Positions 30,037-38,591 of a stretch of DNA of 64,000 nt are shown piece by piece. Where the stretch lies: NCBI RefSeq assembly GCF_013167895.1, contig NZ_BLWC01000001.1, forward strand, positions 3,906,001 through 3,970,000, in the 5' to 3' direction. The notes below the pieces were generated by a model. The model ran no database searches and was not told the origin of the DNA. It saw nothing but the letters and a program-made list of their open reading frames with translations. The stretch is from Streptomyces fulvorobeus (lineage in GTDB: Bacteria; Actinomycetota; Actinomycetes; Streptomycetales; Streptomycetaceae). The translations under genes were made by a program, and so were the position numbers. Each line of letters starts with the position of its first letter. Position 1 is the first letter of the stretch.

Positions 30037-30477
30037 ATGGGTGGGAACGAGCGGGCGGCATTGCCGGGGGCGTCGGCGATGCGCCCCTACACATCGGTGT
30101 TCGTCACCCGGCTGACCGAGCGCAACCGGCTGCCCCTGGACTACTCCGTCGCCAGCCTCCGGCTGGTCGATCTCGTCGTGGACGGACTGCGGCGCGACCA
30201 GCCCCGGCGGGACCAGGTCGACGGCATCCTGCTGGGCCTCGGGGCGTACACGGGCGAAGTGATCGTCCGAAGGGCCGGTGGGGTGTGGGTGGACTTCGAC
30301 GCCGGACAACGGGAGCTGTTCCGGCAGACGGTGGGCGTGCGTATGCCGGACGGGCGGGTGTGGAATCCGCTGGGCAAGGTGGTCAACCGTTTCGAGTCCG
30401 GGCCCGAGGAGTCGGTGCAGCGGCTGTATCTCCTGCTGCACGGCCGCGCGGCTCAGCGAAACACCGTATGCGGGTAG
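30037..30477 (+). CDS. Conserved actinobacterial protein of unknown function
   Basis: 146 aa, soluble. Distinct blocks are LVVDGLRRDQPRRDQVDGI, GLGAYTGEVIVRRAGGVWV and RVWNPLGKVVNRFESGPEE. It resembles small DUF6278-type proteins, but I am not certain of the family. ATG 30037 has a close GGGGGA. It precedes the sigma factor gene in the same direction with 130 bp between. Confidence 0.65.
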   Translation: MGGNERAALPGASAMRPYTSVFVTRLTERNRLPLDYSVASLRLVDLVVDGLRRDQPRRDQVDGILLGLGAYTGEVIVRRAGGVWVDFDAGQRELFRQTVGVRMPDGRVWNPLGKVVNRFESGPEESVQRLYLLLHGRAAQRNTVCG

Positions 30478-30607
30478 CCTGTTCGATTCCGCCGCTGTGA
30501 ATCCTGTGACGTTTCGGTGCCCTTGGGCGCGGAACAGCAGAAGGGTCCCGGCCCCGACCGGAGTACGGGCGCGGCGGTAGGCGCCGGAACAGGCTTTGAT
30601 TAGGGAA

Positions 30608-31236
30608 GTGTTGGGCACGGGCGGGGAACAGCGCCGCAGGGAGTGGTACGACGCCGAGCTCGGCGACGCCGTCGAGCGGGCGCAGCAGGGGGACGAGGAA
30701 GCGTTCGCGGTCGCGTACCGGCGGGTGCAGCCCGGCCTCCTGGGCTACGTACGCGGGCTGGTGGGCGAGGACGCCGAGGACGTGACCTCCGACGCGTGGC
30801 TGGAGATAGCCCGTGATCTCGGGCGGTTCCGCGGCGACGGGGCGGGCTTCCGGGGCTGGACCGCGAGGATCGCGCGCAACCGGGCGCTCGACCACCTCAG
30901 GAAGCAGAAGCGGCGGCCCCGCACCACGCTGATCGAACAGGACGTCCTCCAGCTGCCCGGCGGGTACGACACCGCCGTGGCGGCGCTGGAGGCGCTCTCC
31001 ACGGAAGCGGCACTGGAGATCATCGGCACGCTCCCGCGTGAGCAGGCCGAGGCCGTACTGCTGCGGGTCGTGGTGGGCCTGGACGGTGCCGCGACGGCGC
31101 GGGTGCTCGGGAAGCGTCCCGGCGCCGTGCGCACCTCCGCGTACCGCGGACTCAAGAGACTGGCCGAGCAGTTGTCCCCCGACGGGACGGGCGCTGTGAC
31201 GAACAGGACGCGCCGTACGCTGGGGATCAGGCATGA
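30608..31236 (+). CDS. Sigma-70 family (ECF-like) sigma factor, frame lost at the last codons
   Basis: About 209 aa. Region 2: EEAFAVAYRRVQPGLLGYVRGL ... DAWLEIARDLGRF and FRGWTARIARNRALDHLR; region 4: LPREQAEAVLLRVVVGL ... VLGKRPGAVRTSAYRGLKRL. As sequenced the frame reads through to 31552 inside the next gene. One extra G in the run 31222-31225 gives an ending RTLGDQA and a TGA overlapping the ATG of the next gene (ATGA), the expected coupling. The start is uncertain (GTG 30608, or TTG 30596). Close paralogue of the gene at 42901-43661. Confidence 0.8.
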
Positions 31237-32114
31237 GAAACGAATCGGAGCGGGGGCCCACGGCCCCGGAGACACCCGAGCTCGCCGCGCTGCTCGCGGC
31301 GGCCCGGCGTGCGCAGGCGCCCGCGACGGACGCCGAGCTGCGCGCGACCGCCGCCTTCCGGGCCGCACGGGACGGGGGCGCCCACGCGGTGCGCCCGCCC
31401 TGGTGGCGGCGCCGGGACGACTGGCGCCCGGCGTACGGGTGGCGAGGCGTCGGTTCGGTCCGGGTGATGGCCGGCGGGTTGGTGGCCGCGGTGCTGCTGG
31501 GCGGCGTCGCGGTGGCCGCGGGCCAGGGCGTGCTGCCGACACCGTTCGGTGACGGTGACGAGAGCCCCGCGCCGGACTCCGTACGGCCTACGCAGGGCGC
31601 TCCGGAGACCCCGGGCGTCCACCGGACGGGCGGGAGCGGGCCGTCCCCCGTGGAATCCCCGACGCCGCCCGGCACCCCCACCGCGGCGACGAGCGCGCCG
31701 CGCTCCCCGCACCCGCACCCGCTCGCGAGCGAGGACCGGTCGCGGGACGAGGCCGCGCTCTGCCGGGTGTACACCAAGGACCGGGACCACGGGAAGGCGG
31801 CCGACGCCGAAGCCTTCGACCGGCTGAGGGCGGCCGCGTCCGACGCGTCGGATGCGGCGGTGACCGCCTACTGCGAGGCACTGCTCGGCCGGCGGGAGCC
31901 GGGCCCGCAGGGCAACTCCGGCGAAACGGCCGCCCCGGCCGCCCCGGCCGCCTCGGACGGCCCGGCCGCCTCGCACGGCTCGCACGGGGGCGGGTCCGGA
32001 AAGGGCGGGCCGGAACGGCCCGAGGCGCCGGGCGGCCGGGCACCCGGCGGAACCGTCGGCGGCGGCCCGGAGGGAGCCGCGAGCGGAGGCAGGAACGGGG
32101 CGGCCGTCCGCTGA
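31233..32114 (+). CDS. Single-pass membrane partner of the sigma factor
   Basis: 293 aa: cytoplasmic N-terminus of about 75 residues (ELAALLAAARRAQAPATDAELR), one membrane helix (VMAGGLVAAVLLGGVAVAAG), then a long Pro/Ser/Gly-rich extracytoplasmic part with two cysteines flanking a helical segment (ALCRVYTKDRD ... AVTAYCEALL). Position and topology suggest an anti-sigma factor, but no zinc-binding anti-sigma motif is visible. Paralogous in layout to 43661-44839. Confidence 0.7.
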   Translation: MRNESERGPTAPETPELAALLAAARRAQAPATDAELRATAAFRAARDGGAHAVRPPWWRRRDDWRPAYGWRGVGSVRVMAGGLVAAVLLGGVAVAAGQGVLPTPFGDGDESPAPDSVRPTQGAPETPGVHRTGGSGPSPVESPTPPGTPTAATSAPRSPHPHPLASEDRSRDEAALCRVYTKDRDHGKAADAEAFDRLRAAASDASDAAVTAYCEALLGRREPGPQGNSGETAAPAAPAASDGPAASHGSHGGGSGKGGPERPEAPGGRAPGGTVGGGPEGAASGGRNGAAVR

Positions 32115-32134
32115 CCGGCGGCGGGAGGAGAGCC

Positions 32135-32573
32135 ATGGGGGCGGGGCGACAGACCTGAGCAGGTACGGCGTCGATGTCGAGCTTGAAGTGTCCGAGCCCG
32201 ACCCGGTAACCGACACAGTCACGGTCCCGGGCTCTTCGACAGTCACCGACGACGTGGCGGTCATCGTCGAGGAGCCGCGACCCGGTGAGCGGAGGCCGTG
32301 CACGATTACGACGACCGTGACGCACCCGGAGACAGGCGTTGTGAAGTCCGAGAGTACGGCGATCGTGCACGACCCGGACGATGTTCCGCGAGTGGCTGTG
32401 AACGAGGTTGGCGATGCGGTTTTGAAGGCCGCCAACCCACGCGGTCCGGGAGGCCGTCGAAGAGTTCGCGGACGCTCTTCCGGCTGCGAGCCGGATGTCG
32501 GCCAGTCGCTTTCCGGGCGTTTTGCGGGCTTCCTGGACGCTCGAAGATGGTGATGTCATGTCGATGCGGCTAG
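32135..32573 (+). pseudogene. Broken ORF of unknown family at the island edge
   Basis: ATG 32135 follows an excellent GGGAGGAG site but its frame ends after seven codons (MGAGRQT). One extra G in the runs 32137-32146 joins it to a conserved-looking frame (TDLSRYGVDVELEVSEPDPV ... TTTVTHPETGVVKSE). A second break, with an extra C at 32436-32438, moves coding to the frame reading AVREAVEEFADALPAASRM, which runs antisense into the next gene. Codon use is less G/C-biased than in flanking genes. No family recognised. The combination suggests real decay plus sequence error. Confidence 0.5.
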
Positions 32574-32677
32574 AGCTGTCAGATCAGCTCGAACTTCGCG
32601 TGCGGAGTCGCCCGTTTCCACACGGCTTCGAAGGCCGAGTCACAGAGCTTCGCCACCTCCGGGTCTTCTGTCAGCTC

Positions 32678-33085
32678 CTACAGCATGTTCTCGCCCTCGC
32701 CGTCGAAGTGGTTGACGAGTACGAGGCTGGAGTCGAACAGCCAGAAGTCGTTGCCCGGAAGCACCAGGCTGGTGGCGTTGCGGCGTGAGAGCCAGCGCAC
32801 GCTTTCCCCTGCGGCGATGTCGTCCGTCACGTCGTGCTCGAAGCGGATGTACTCGCTGACGGGCGTCGATACGATGCGGGCCCGTCGGACCTCGACGCCC
32901 CGCGAGGCCGCTTCCATGACGATCGCGTGCCAGTCAGCCCAGCGCTCGGCAGGGTCGAGGACCACGCCGGCCTTCCAGTCGATGAAGGCCGGGTCGGACT
33001 TCATGTAGGCGTCGCGCATTTCCAGGTGGACGGCTGTCCTCTGGCAGTCGCGGAAAAGCTCCTCAAACGTCGGGGTCCGCGTCAT
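32678..33085 (-). CDS. DUF6879-like protein truncated by an in-frame amber stop
   Basis: 135 aa to a TAG at 32678-32680. N-terminal MTRTPTFEELFRDCQRTAVH and the block FWLFDSSLVLVNHFDGEGE are typical of DUF6879. Directly after the TAG the same frame continues with ELTEDPEVAKLCDSAFEAVW and ends at TGA 32579-32581, which is the normal C-terminus of the family. The full protein would be about 168 aa. The stop is therefore a nonsense change (e.g. CAG to TAG), a readthrough site, or an error. Its start overlaps the upstream gene's end. Confidence 0.8.
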   Translation of the reverse strand: MTRTPTFEELFRDCQRTAVHLEMRDAYMKSDPAFIDWKAGVVLDPAERWADWHAIVMEAASRGVEVRRARIVSTPVSEYIRFEHDVTDDIAAGESVRWLSRRNATSLVLPGNDFWLFDSSLVLVNHFDGEGENML

Positions 33086-33317
33086 TCTTCTTCACCTCCG
33101 GGTCGGAGTCCTTGGCGTCCTGCTTCAGCTCCAGGGAGAACTGCACCATGCGCCGAGGGATCTCTACCACCGACTCGTGGCCAGGAATGTCTATCTTCTC
33201 GAGACGCTCGGCGTCCTCCACCTTCCACCCTTGGACGAGGTAGCTGTCCTCCTCGAACGTCGGTGACGATCTGTGTGGCTGAGCTTGCCCGTGACTGTGC
33301 CGTGGAGCGAGGAACAT
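33063..33317 (-). CDS. Small partner protein of DUF6879 gene
   Basis: 84 aa from ATG 33317. The core SPTFEEDSYLVQGWKVEDA, LEKIDIPGHESVVEIPRRMV and an acidic/basic tail match the small proteins usually encoded just upstream of DUF6879 genes. It overlaps the DUF6879 start by 23 bp. The N-terminus is uncertain: no good Shine-Dalgarno precedes ATG 33317. Function unknown. Confidence 0.6.
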   Translation of the reverse strand: MFLAPRHSHGQAQPHRSSPTFEEDSYLVQGWKVEDAERLEKIDIPGHESVVEIPRRMVQFSLELKQDAKDSDPEVKKNDADPDV

Positions 33318-33421
33318 GCCAGGACTTCGACGATGACCCTGGGCGGACGGGACGAGCTGTCGATCAGACGCATATGGCCCGTGACCTGGCCAAATTCGAT
33401 CCCTCACCGCCACGCCCTTGC

Positions 33422-33658
33422 TTAGGTGGCGGCTTCCAGCTCGTCGTACCCGTCGATGTAGCTCCGGCCGTTCAGCCAGGCGGCGAGCTTTCCCACGCCG
33501 CGTTCGACGCGGTGCCGCACTGCCCGGTCAGTCACTCCGTCGCGGGCTGCGATCAGGGCGTCCGGCCAGTCGAGGGCGAACCGCAGGAACAGAACCCGGC
33601 GCTTCCCCAGTTCCAGCGGGCAGGGCGTACGGGCCCCAGCCGTGCTCGTGTGGGTCAT
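33422..33658 (-). CDS. Small helix-turn-helix protein (sigma region 4-like), third gene of ATPase module
   Basis: 78 aa. ELGKRRVLFLRFALDWPDAL, followed by IAARDGVTDRAVRHRVERGV, resembles a sigma-region-4/LuxR-type helix-turn-helix: LPERQR-like start, a turn at DGVTDRAV and a basic recognition helix. ATG 33658 overlaps the TOPRIM gene stop (ATGA), so it is coupled to the ATPase-TOPRIM pair. It may regulate the module or be an effector part. No close family recognised. Confidence 0.65.
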   Translation of the reverse strand: MTHTSTAGARTPCPLELGKRRVLFLRFALDWPDALIAARDGVTDRAVRHRVERGVGKLAAWLNGRSYIDGYDELEAAT

Positions 33659-34287
33659 TCGTTGAGGACCTCGAATGCAGCGTCGAGGTCCTCTACGAAC
33701 GCACGCCACGATGGAAGGCAGGTGACGGGTCCCTCGGGGTCCAGGAGTTCCAACATGCGCAGCCGGTGCTGCGAGAAGCGCTTCTGGAACTGGGCGAGGC
33801 GGCGCCCCTTGTACTCGCTCGCCCGCGCGAGCGAATCTTTGAGGAGCTGTTTCGGGTCGGCGATATTCTCCGCCGCCATACCCTGGGGGAGATCAAGGCC
33901 GACGCGACCACGAGGGTTCTCGGCGACTTGACGCAGGCACGCTTCGTCGAGGAGGAGCCAGGCTTCCAGCATGCGGACGGGCACAACGGCGACGTGCCGA
34001 AGGCCGGGCCACTCGACGTCCACCGCTTTCTCGATCTCGTCTTCGCGGTCCTGGGCAGGACCTCGGTCAGCATCCCGTTGTACCACTGCCAAGTCGTAGC
34101 TCCCTCCGAGTGCGCGCGCGGCCCGGAGCTTGTCTGGTACGGAGTGCCCGGTCGGCAGTCGGAGCAGACCGAAGTCGGGGACTGTGACCGAGACGTCGAG
34201 TCCCTTACGAACGGCAATCGACTCGATATGTGGGACGAGGCCGTTGTCGCTGCTGCCTTCGCCGATGAACAGGACACGAGCGGTCAC
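33655..34287 (-). CDS. TOPRIM/DUF4276-like protein, partner of AAA ATPase
   Basis: 210 aa. Begins with a hydrophobic strand followed by an acidic motif (VLFIGEGSSDNGLVPHI, the GEG-x-x-D/E of TOPRIM-like DUF4276 proteins); a second acidic motif RDADRGP lies near residue 73; then VVPVRMLEAWLLLDE. Such proteins are often putative metal-dependent nucleases encoded with OLD/ABC-type ATPases. GTG 34287 overlaps the ATPase stop (GTGA) and the stop overlaps the next ATG, so three genes are coupled. Confidence 0.7.
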   Translation of the reverse strand: MTARVLFIGEGSSDNGLVPHIESIAVRKGLDVSVTVPDFGLLRLPTGHSVPDKLRAARALGGSYDLAVVQRDADRGPAQDREDEIEKAVDVEWPGLRHVAVVPVRMLEAWLLLDEACLRQVAENPRGRVGLDLPQGMAAENIADPKQLLKDSLARASEYKGRRLAQFQKRFSQHRLRMLELLDPEGPVTCLPSWRAFVEDLDAAFEVLNE

Positions 34288-35702
34288 GCGGCGTCCCCGC
34301 TCAGCGTGAGTTGCGCTCCGACGGGCGTGGTGAGATAGGGAAGGATGTCGGCTTTCGTCACGAAGCTGCCGCTCGTCACTTTATTGGCCCGCCAGGTACC
34401 GGCGAGTGGACGCAGGCGCAAGGCGCGGTTCAGAGTGCCATTCTCGCCTCTATGCATTGCAGTGTCGGCGAATAGGAGATCCTCGTTGCCGACGAGTTGT
34501 ACGACACCTGGTGAATGCGTATTGATCAGCACCTGCCGGAACGGGTTGTCTGCGCCGGGTTCTTCCGACGGATCCACGGCAAGGTCCTGTACCAAGTCGA
34601 CCATGGCGTTGAGGTTCGCTGGGTGGATGCCGTTCTCGGGTTCTTCCATGCAGACCAGTCCACGTACGGACGAGTCTTCGAGCAGAACGCAAAGTGCCAG
34701 AAAGCGCAGGGTGCCTTCGGAGAGGCTGCGCGCAGGCAGCGTCATGCCAGCCACCTCGTGCACGTTGACCGTGAGGAGTTGCCGAACCTCGTCCTGATCG
34801 ACATCAAGATCACGGACATGGATACCGGTCAGGTCCGAAAGGCGTCCCGCAACCCGGGCGTATACCTGGCTGGGATCCGCTCCGGGAGTGTCGTGGGCCA
34901 CGCGAAAGAGGGTCGCTGGCAGATGAGAGCCGTCGGCGCCCATCACGTGCGGGTCCACGTATCGGTCGGACCGGCGCAGAGCGGATGGTTCCAGGGCAAG
35001 CCGTCGCCAGGACTGCATTTCACGGCGAGCCGAGAGGATGGTCGGGTCGTCGCTGCTGGTGATGGTGGAGACGACTGTCGCTGGCGCCCGGGATGCCGCA
35101 GCCGGCTTGGGCTGGCCTCGGCTGCCACCGTCCTGGTGAATCTTGACGATCGACTCTTCGGCTTCGGTGGTCGTCGAGATGAACGGCGCGCCGCTACGGT
35201 GCCCCTGGATGACGGTGTCGCGGAACTGCTTCGCACTGTGAGGGAAGCGAAGGTGCTGCGGAGCCTTGCCCTTGGTGATGTGGGCCAGCGTCTCGTGGAG
35301 GAGCGTGAGGCGCCCGAAGCGGTCGAGTCCGGACGGCTCCTGATAGCCGACTTCCAGTTCGTACCGCAAGAAGGTGCTGCTGGCCTTCGCGGCCCGGCCG
35401 AAGTCGTCCTGCACGTGCAACGGAACGATCATCTCGGCAGCGAACCGCATCCGGTGGTTGCCGGGCTCGAAGCCCTTCCAGAATAGGTCACGCGGGTCAC
35501 CTTGACGCTCGCCATGTACGCCTCGAACCTCCTGGGCCGCCTCCATCATCGACTGGTCGGCGAGGAGGGAGAGGAACTGGATGGCGTCGAAAACGTTCGA
35601 CTTGCCGGTGCCGTTCTCCCCTGCGATGCAGGTGAAGGGGCCGAAGTCGATAGACAGGTCCAGTAGGTTCTTGAACCCGTGGACTTCGATGCGTGTCAGC
35701 AT
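34284..35702 (-). CDS. AAA family (ABC/OLD-like) ATPase
   Basis: 472 aa. Starts MLTRIEVHGFKNLLDLSIDF, the usual opening of RecF/OLD-like AAA_21 ATPases. Walker A GENGTGKS at residues 28-35; ABC signature LSEGTLRFL near 353; Walker B LVCMEEPENGIHP near 373; switch histidine in INTHSPGVV. The middle region (residues 80-330) is unique. First gene of a minus-strand coupled module with the TOPRIM-like and small HTH genes. Together they resemble two-component ATPase-nuclease phage defence systems; an exact match to a named system is not established. Confidence 0.85.
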   Translation of the reverse strand: MLTRIEVHGFKNLLDLSIDFGPFTCIAGENGTGKSNVFDAIQFLSLLADQSMMEAAQEVRGVHGERQGDPRDLFWKGFEPGNHRMRFAAEMIVPLHVQDDFGRAAKASSTFLRYELEVGYQEPSGLDRFGRLTLLHETLAHITKGKAPQHLRFPHSAKQFRDTVIQGHRSGAPFISTTTEAEESIVKIHQDGGSRGQPKPAAASRAPATVVSTITSSDDPTILSARREMQSWRRLALEPSALRRSDRYVDPHVMGADGSHLPATLFRVAHDTPGADPSQVYARVAGRLSDLTGIHVRDLDVDQDEVRQLLTVNVHEVAGMTLPARSLSEGTLRFLALCVLLEDSSVRGLVCMEEPENGIHPANLNAMVDLVQDLAVDPSEEPGADNPFRQVLINTHSPGVVQLVGNEDLLFADTAMHRGENGTLNRALRLRPLAGTWRANKVTSGSFVTKADILPYLTTPVGAQLTLSGDAA

Positions 35703-36005
35703 GCGGCCTCCGGAAGTTCGTCGAGCGGTTCCAACAAGCCTACTGGCGAGGAGGGCCGCCATACCGCCAATGCGTAGGCAGCCTCTTCCTGCGCTTGGTC
35801 ACTATCTGGCTACCCCGCGTTCCGGCATACATGGTTCCGCAGCGTGTGATGGCCTGGTACGGGCAGCGTCGAAGAGCGGTGCCCGCAAATGCGCATCCGG
35901 GACGGTGCGACGCGTTGGCCCGGGGCGATCGGGTGAAGGCCCAAATGCGTCGGTCACGCGTTGGTCATGCGATCCGCCCAGCGTGTTCGTGCCCGGGCAG
36001 GCTGT
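35703..36005. other. Intergenic stretch with GGTCACGC-type repeats
   Basis: The 303 bp between the ATPase start and the end of the XRE-TPR gene contain no credible ORF. It holds CGGTCACGCGTTGGTCATGC (35951-35970), whose GTTGGTCA core recurs twice near 42604-42626 at the other side of the island. It should also carry the promoter of the ATPase module. Confidence 0.4.
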
Positions 36006-37352
36006 TCATGCACGCACAGACGTCAGCTGCTGGTGTGCGTACGAGCGCAGGTCTCGAACGGCGGTTTCGCCCTTGTGTGGTTCAAGCGACTCCCGCAGTG
36101 TGCTGCGCACCAGGTCGAGACACCGTGAAGCACCTGTTCCCAAAGCGGTGTCCAGCGCTGTTCGAGTGTCTGCCACGGCAGCGTCTACGTCATGGTTGGC
36201 GAGCGCTGCGTGGGCACGGTAGGTAAGCATGATGGCGCGGGTCCTACCCCGTTCGGGAACCAGCAAGCCCAGGCCCTCCTCCAACGCGGCGGTGGCTCGC
36301 CGGGGGTCTCCCAGGTCCAGCCAGCAGCGCCCCGCATCAACGGCGAGGTCGGCGGATGACATCCAGGACACCCACGGGGGTGCGGGTTGTGCTCTGCCAC
36401 GCTCCAGTTGGTGTTCGGCGTCGTTGAGGGCCCGGGCGGTGCCTACATCGTCCTGGAGGACCGCGAGAGCGCGAGCCCGGCGTACATCGAGCAGGGAGCG
36501 GGCTGTCGCGTAGCGGGTTCGGGTACGGGCGAGGGAGAGGATCTCGACCGCTTCACTGGGATGGCCGAGCCAAGTGGCGGAGTAAGCGAGGTCGGAGAGG
36601 ACTCCGGCTCCGAGGTCCCGGTCATCGGCGCTGTGGGCTGAGTGCAGGGCGGTGCGCCAATGGTGTTGCGCCGAGGCATGGTGGCCTTGGTCGAACTGGA
36701 GCCATGCGGCGCTCTGCGCCGCGTGAGCCAGGACGGTACGCAGGCGGTGGCCGGTGGGTTCGTCGTAGCGGGCTGAGTCGAGCAGGCTGATGGTGACGCG
36801 CATGGCCGCGCCGAGGAGGTCGGCACACTCCTGAGGGGATGTGTTCGCCAGGCCAGGGAGACGTTCGACGCTGCTCTCCAGCCAGGTGAGCAGGCTTTCG
36901 TCGACGCGGCGCCCGGCCAGAGCCCCGGCCAGACGTTCGGGTTCGACGCGGGACCATTCGGTTGCCATACCGACTAAGGATCCGGCGGCGAGAACGAGGA
37001 AGGTGCGGCGGTCAGGCTGGTCGAGATCCACCAATAACTCCGTGTGGGCGGCGCGGACGCCGGCTGGGCTGAAGGGGAATGGGCGATCGTAGGCGGGGAG
37101 CCACCACGGCCATGTCATGGTCCGCCATCGTGCGGAATCGATGCCCAGGACGTCGGCCAGCAGCTCTTGATAGAGGTCGCTGGGGGCGCCTACCCGCCTG
37201 TGCTCCCACCGATAGATACGACTGCGGTCGGCAGCGATGCGAAGACCGCGGCGTTGCGCGGCCAGGTTCAGGTGATAGGCAAGCTTTTCCATGCTCCACC
37301 CGCGTTGCTGGCGCACGTAGGTCAGGGGATGTCGTACCGCTTCCGTCGTCAT
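36006..37352 (-). CDS. XRE-type regulator with TPR-like helical repeats
   Basis: 448 aa. N-terminal HTH (residues 8-60: LTYVRQQRGWSMEKLAYHL ... RSRIYRWEHRRV), then a linker and an Ala-rich all-helical region with TPR-like units (DQGHHASAQHHWRTALHSA, LGDPRRATAALEEGLGLL). Such regulators often control nearby metabolic genes in response to a small ligand. ATG 37352 has GGGGGG six bases upstream. Divergent from the RmlB-like gene with 201 bp between, so it is the likely regulator of that cluster. Confidence 0.82.
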   Translation of the reverse strand: MTTEAVRHPLTYVRQQRGWSMEKLAYHLNLAAQRRGLRIAADRSRIYRWEHRRVGAPSDLYQELLADVLGIDSARWRTMTWPWWLPAYDRPFPFSPAGVRAAHTELLVDLDQPDRRTFLVLAAGSLVGMATEWSRVEPERLAGALAGRRVDESLLTWLESSVERLPGLANTSPQECADLLGAAMRVTISLLDSARYDEPTGHRLRTVLAHAAQSAAWLQFDQGHHASAQHHWRTALHSAHSADDRDLGAGVLSDLAYSATWLGHPSEAVEILSLARTRTRYATARSLLDVRRARALAVLQDDVGTARALNDAEHQLERGRAQPAPPWVSWMSSADLAVDAGRCWLDLGDPRRATAALEEGLGLLVPERGRTRAIMLTYRAHAALANHDVDAAVADTRTALDTALGTGASRCLDLVRSTLRESLEPHKGETAVRDLRSYAHQQLTSVRA

Positions 37353-37553
37353 GCACACCCCCCAACTCTGGTGTCTGTACGGCACCGTAGCGACCCGATT
37401 CGCAAAGCGGGCCCACATCGGGGATACAGACTCCAACGGGGTGTGCGGCCCACCGTGGAGGCAGCTCGGCGAGATTCCGAGCATCTCTCGACGGTCTGCG
37501 GACATCGCCTCTCTGCGTGATGTGCCTGGCCGCCACTCTTCCGGGAGGCGTGC

Positions 37554-38591
37554 ATGAAACACGTACTCGTCACTGGAGGTGCGGGCTTCATCGGCTCGCA
37601 CTTCGTCAAGCGAATCATCCAGGCCAAGGACGTCGTCCGCGTGACCGTCCTCGACGCCCTCACCTATGCCGGTCACATCGAGAACCTGGGCATGGCGTTC
37701 CTGTCAGACAAGCTCCGGTTCGTCCATGGTGACATCCGAGACGCAACTGCCGTCGACAACTTGATGGCGTCCGGTACCACAGCAGTGGTGCATTTCGCGG
37801 CCGAGTCCCACGTCGATCGCTCCTATGACGCGGCCGACGGGTTTCTCTCCACGAATGTTCTCGGTACCCGGGTGCTTGTGGACGCGGCTCACCGCCACGG
37901 TATCGCCAAATTCGTCCACGTCTCGACCGACGAGGTCTACGGCCCGCTGCCGAAGGGAGCAGCGACCGAGGATTCACCCATGCGCCCCTCGGTCCCGTAC
38001 GCGGTGTCGAAGGCGGCCGTCGACCTGGTAGCCCTGGGTGCTCACCAAACCCTTGGGCTCCCGCTATGTGTAACTCGCAGCAGCAACAACTACGGGCCCT
38101 ACCAGTACCCGGAAAAGATCATCCCGCTCTTCGTGACCCGGCTCCTGCGAGGAGCGCCCGTCACTCTCCACGACCGGGGGCAGCACGTGCGTAACTGGCT
38201 GCACGTAGAAGACAACTGTGCCGGGATCGAAGCGGTGCTGCGTGGTGGGGAGCCGGGGGAGATCTACAACCTCGGTGGAGGCACTGACCTGTCCAGCAAG
38301 GAGCTGACCGGCCACCTGCTGAAGATCTGCGGCGCGACGTGGGACGCGGTCACGTACATCCCCGACCGACCGTCGAACGACGTCCGCTACTCGATCGACT
38401 GGTCCAAGGCCCGCAACGAACTCGGATACCGGCCGACTCACCGCCTGAAGGACGGGCTGGCTGAAACCGCCGAGTGGTACCGCCGCAACCCCGACCGGTG
38501 GGCCCCGCTCGCGAGCGGTGGTCTCTGGCGCACCTCTTTGCCAGCCTCCCGCCGTGGGCCCGCGTTTATGGAGGACTACCGTGCCCGCTGA
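37554..38591 (+). CDS. dTDP-glucose 4,6-dehydratase-like NAD-dependent enzyme
   Basis: 345 aa extended SDR. NAD site GGAGFIGSHF at residues 8-17; HFAAESHVDRS; catalytic STDEVYG with the Asp-Glu pair typical of RmlB; YAVSKAA with the active-site Tyr and Lys; SNNYGPYQYPEKIIPLF. Probably makes a 4-keto-6-deoxy sugar nucleotide. No RmlA/C/D genes are nearby. First of four coupled genes; its last 11 bp overlap the ATP-grasp gene. Lower G+C wobble use than flanking core genes suggests transfer. Confidence 0.88.
   Translation: MKHVLVTGGAGFIGSHFVKRIIQAKDVVRVTVLDALTYAGHIENLGMAFLSDKLRFVHGDIRDATAVDNLMASGTTAVVHFAAESHVDRSYDAADGFLSTNVLGTRVLVDAAHRHGIAKFVHVSTDEVYGPLPKGAATEDSPMRPSVPYAVSKAAVDLVALGAHQTLGLPLCVTRSSNNYGPYQYPEKIIPLFVTRLLRGAPVTLHDRGQHVRNWLHVEDNCAGIEAVLRGGEPGEIYNLGGGTDLSSKELTGHLLKICGATWDAVTYIPDRPSNDVRYSIDWSKARNELGYRPTHRLKDGLAETAEWYRRNPDRWAPLASGGLWRTSLPASRRGPAFMEDYRAR

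Noticed and set aside
31237..31552. Extended C-terminus of the first sigma factor
   Set aside because: It overlaps the membrane-partner gene in another frame and has an Arg/Gly-rich shadow composition; one base in the G run gives the expected coupled stop.
33422..35702. Calling the ATPase module PARIS or Gabija
   Set aside because: The ATPase and TOPRIM types are only broadly similar: the partner looks DUF4276-like rather than DUF4435, there is no UvrD-like helicase, and a third gene is coupled. No exact name is justified.
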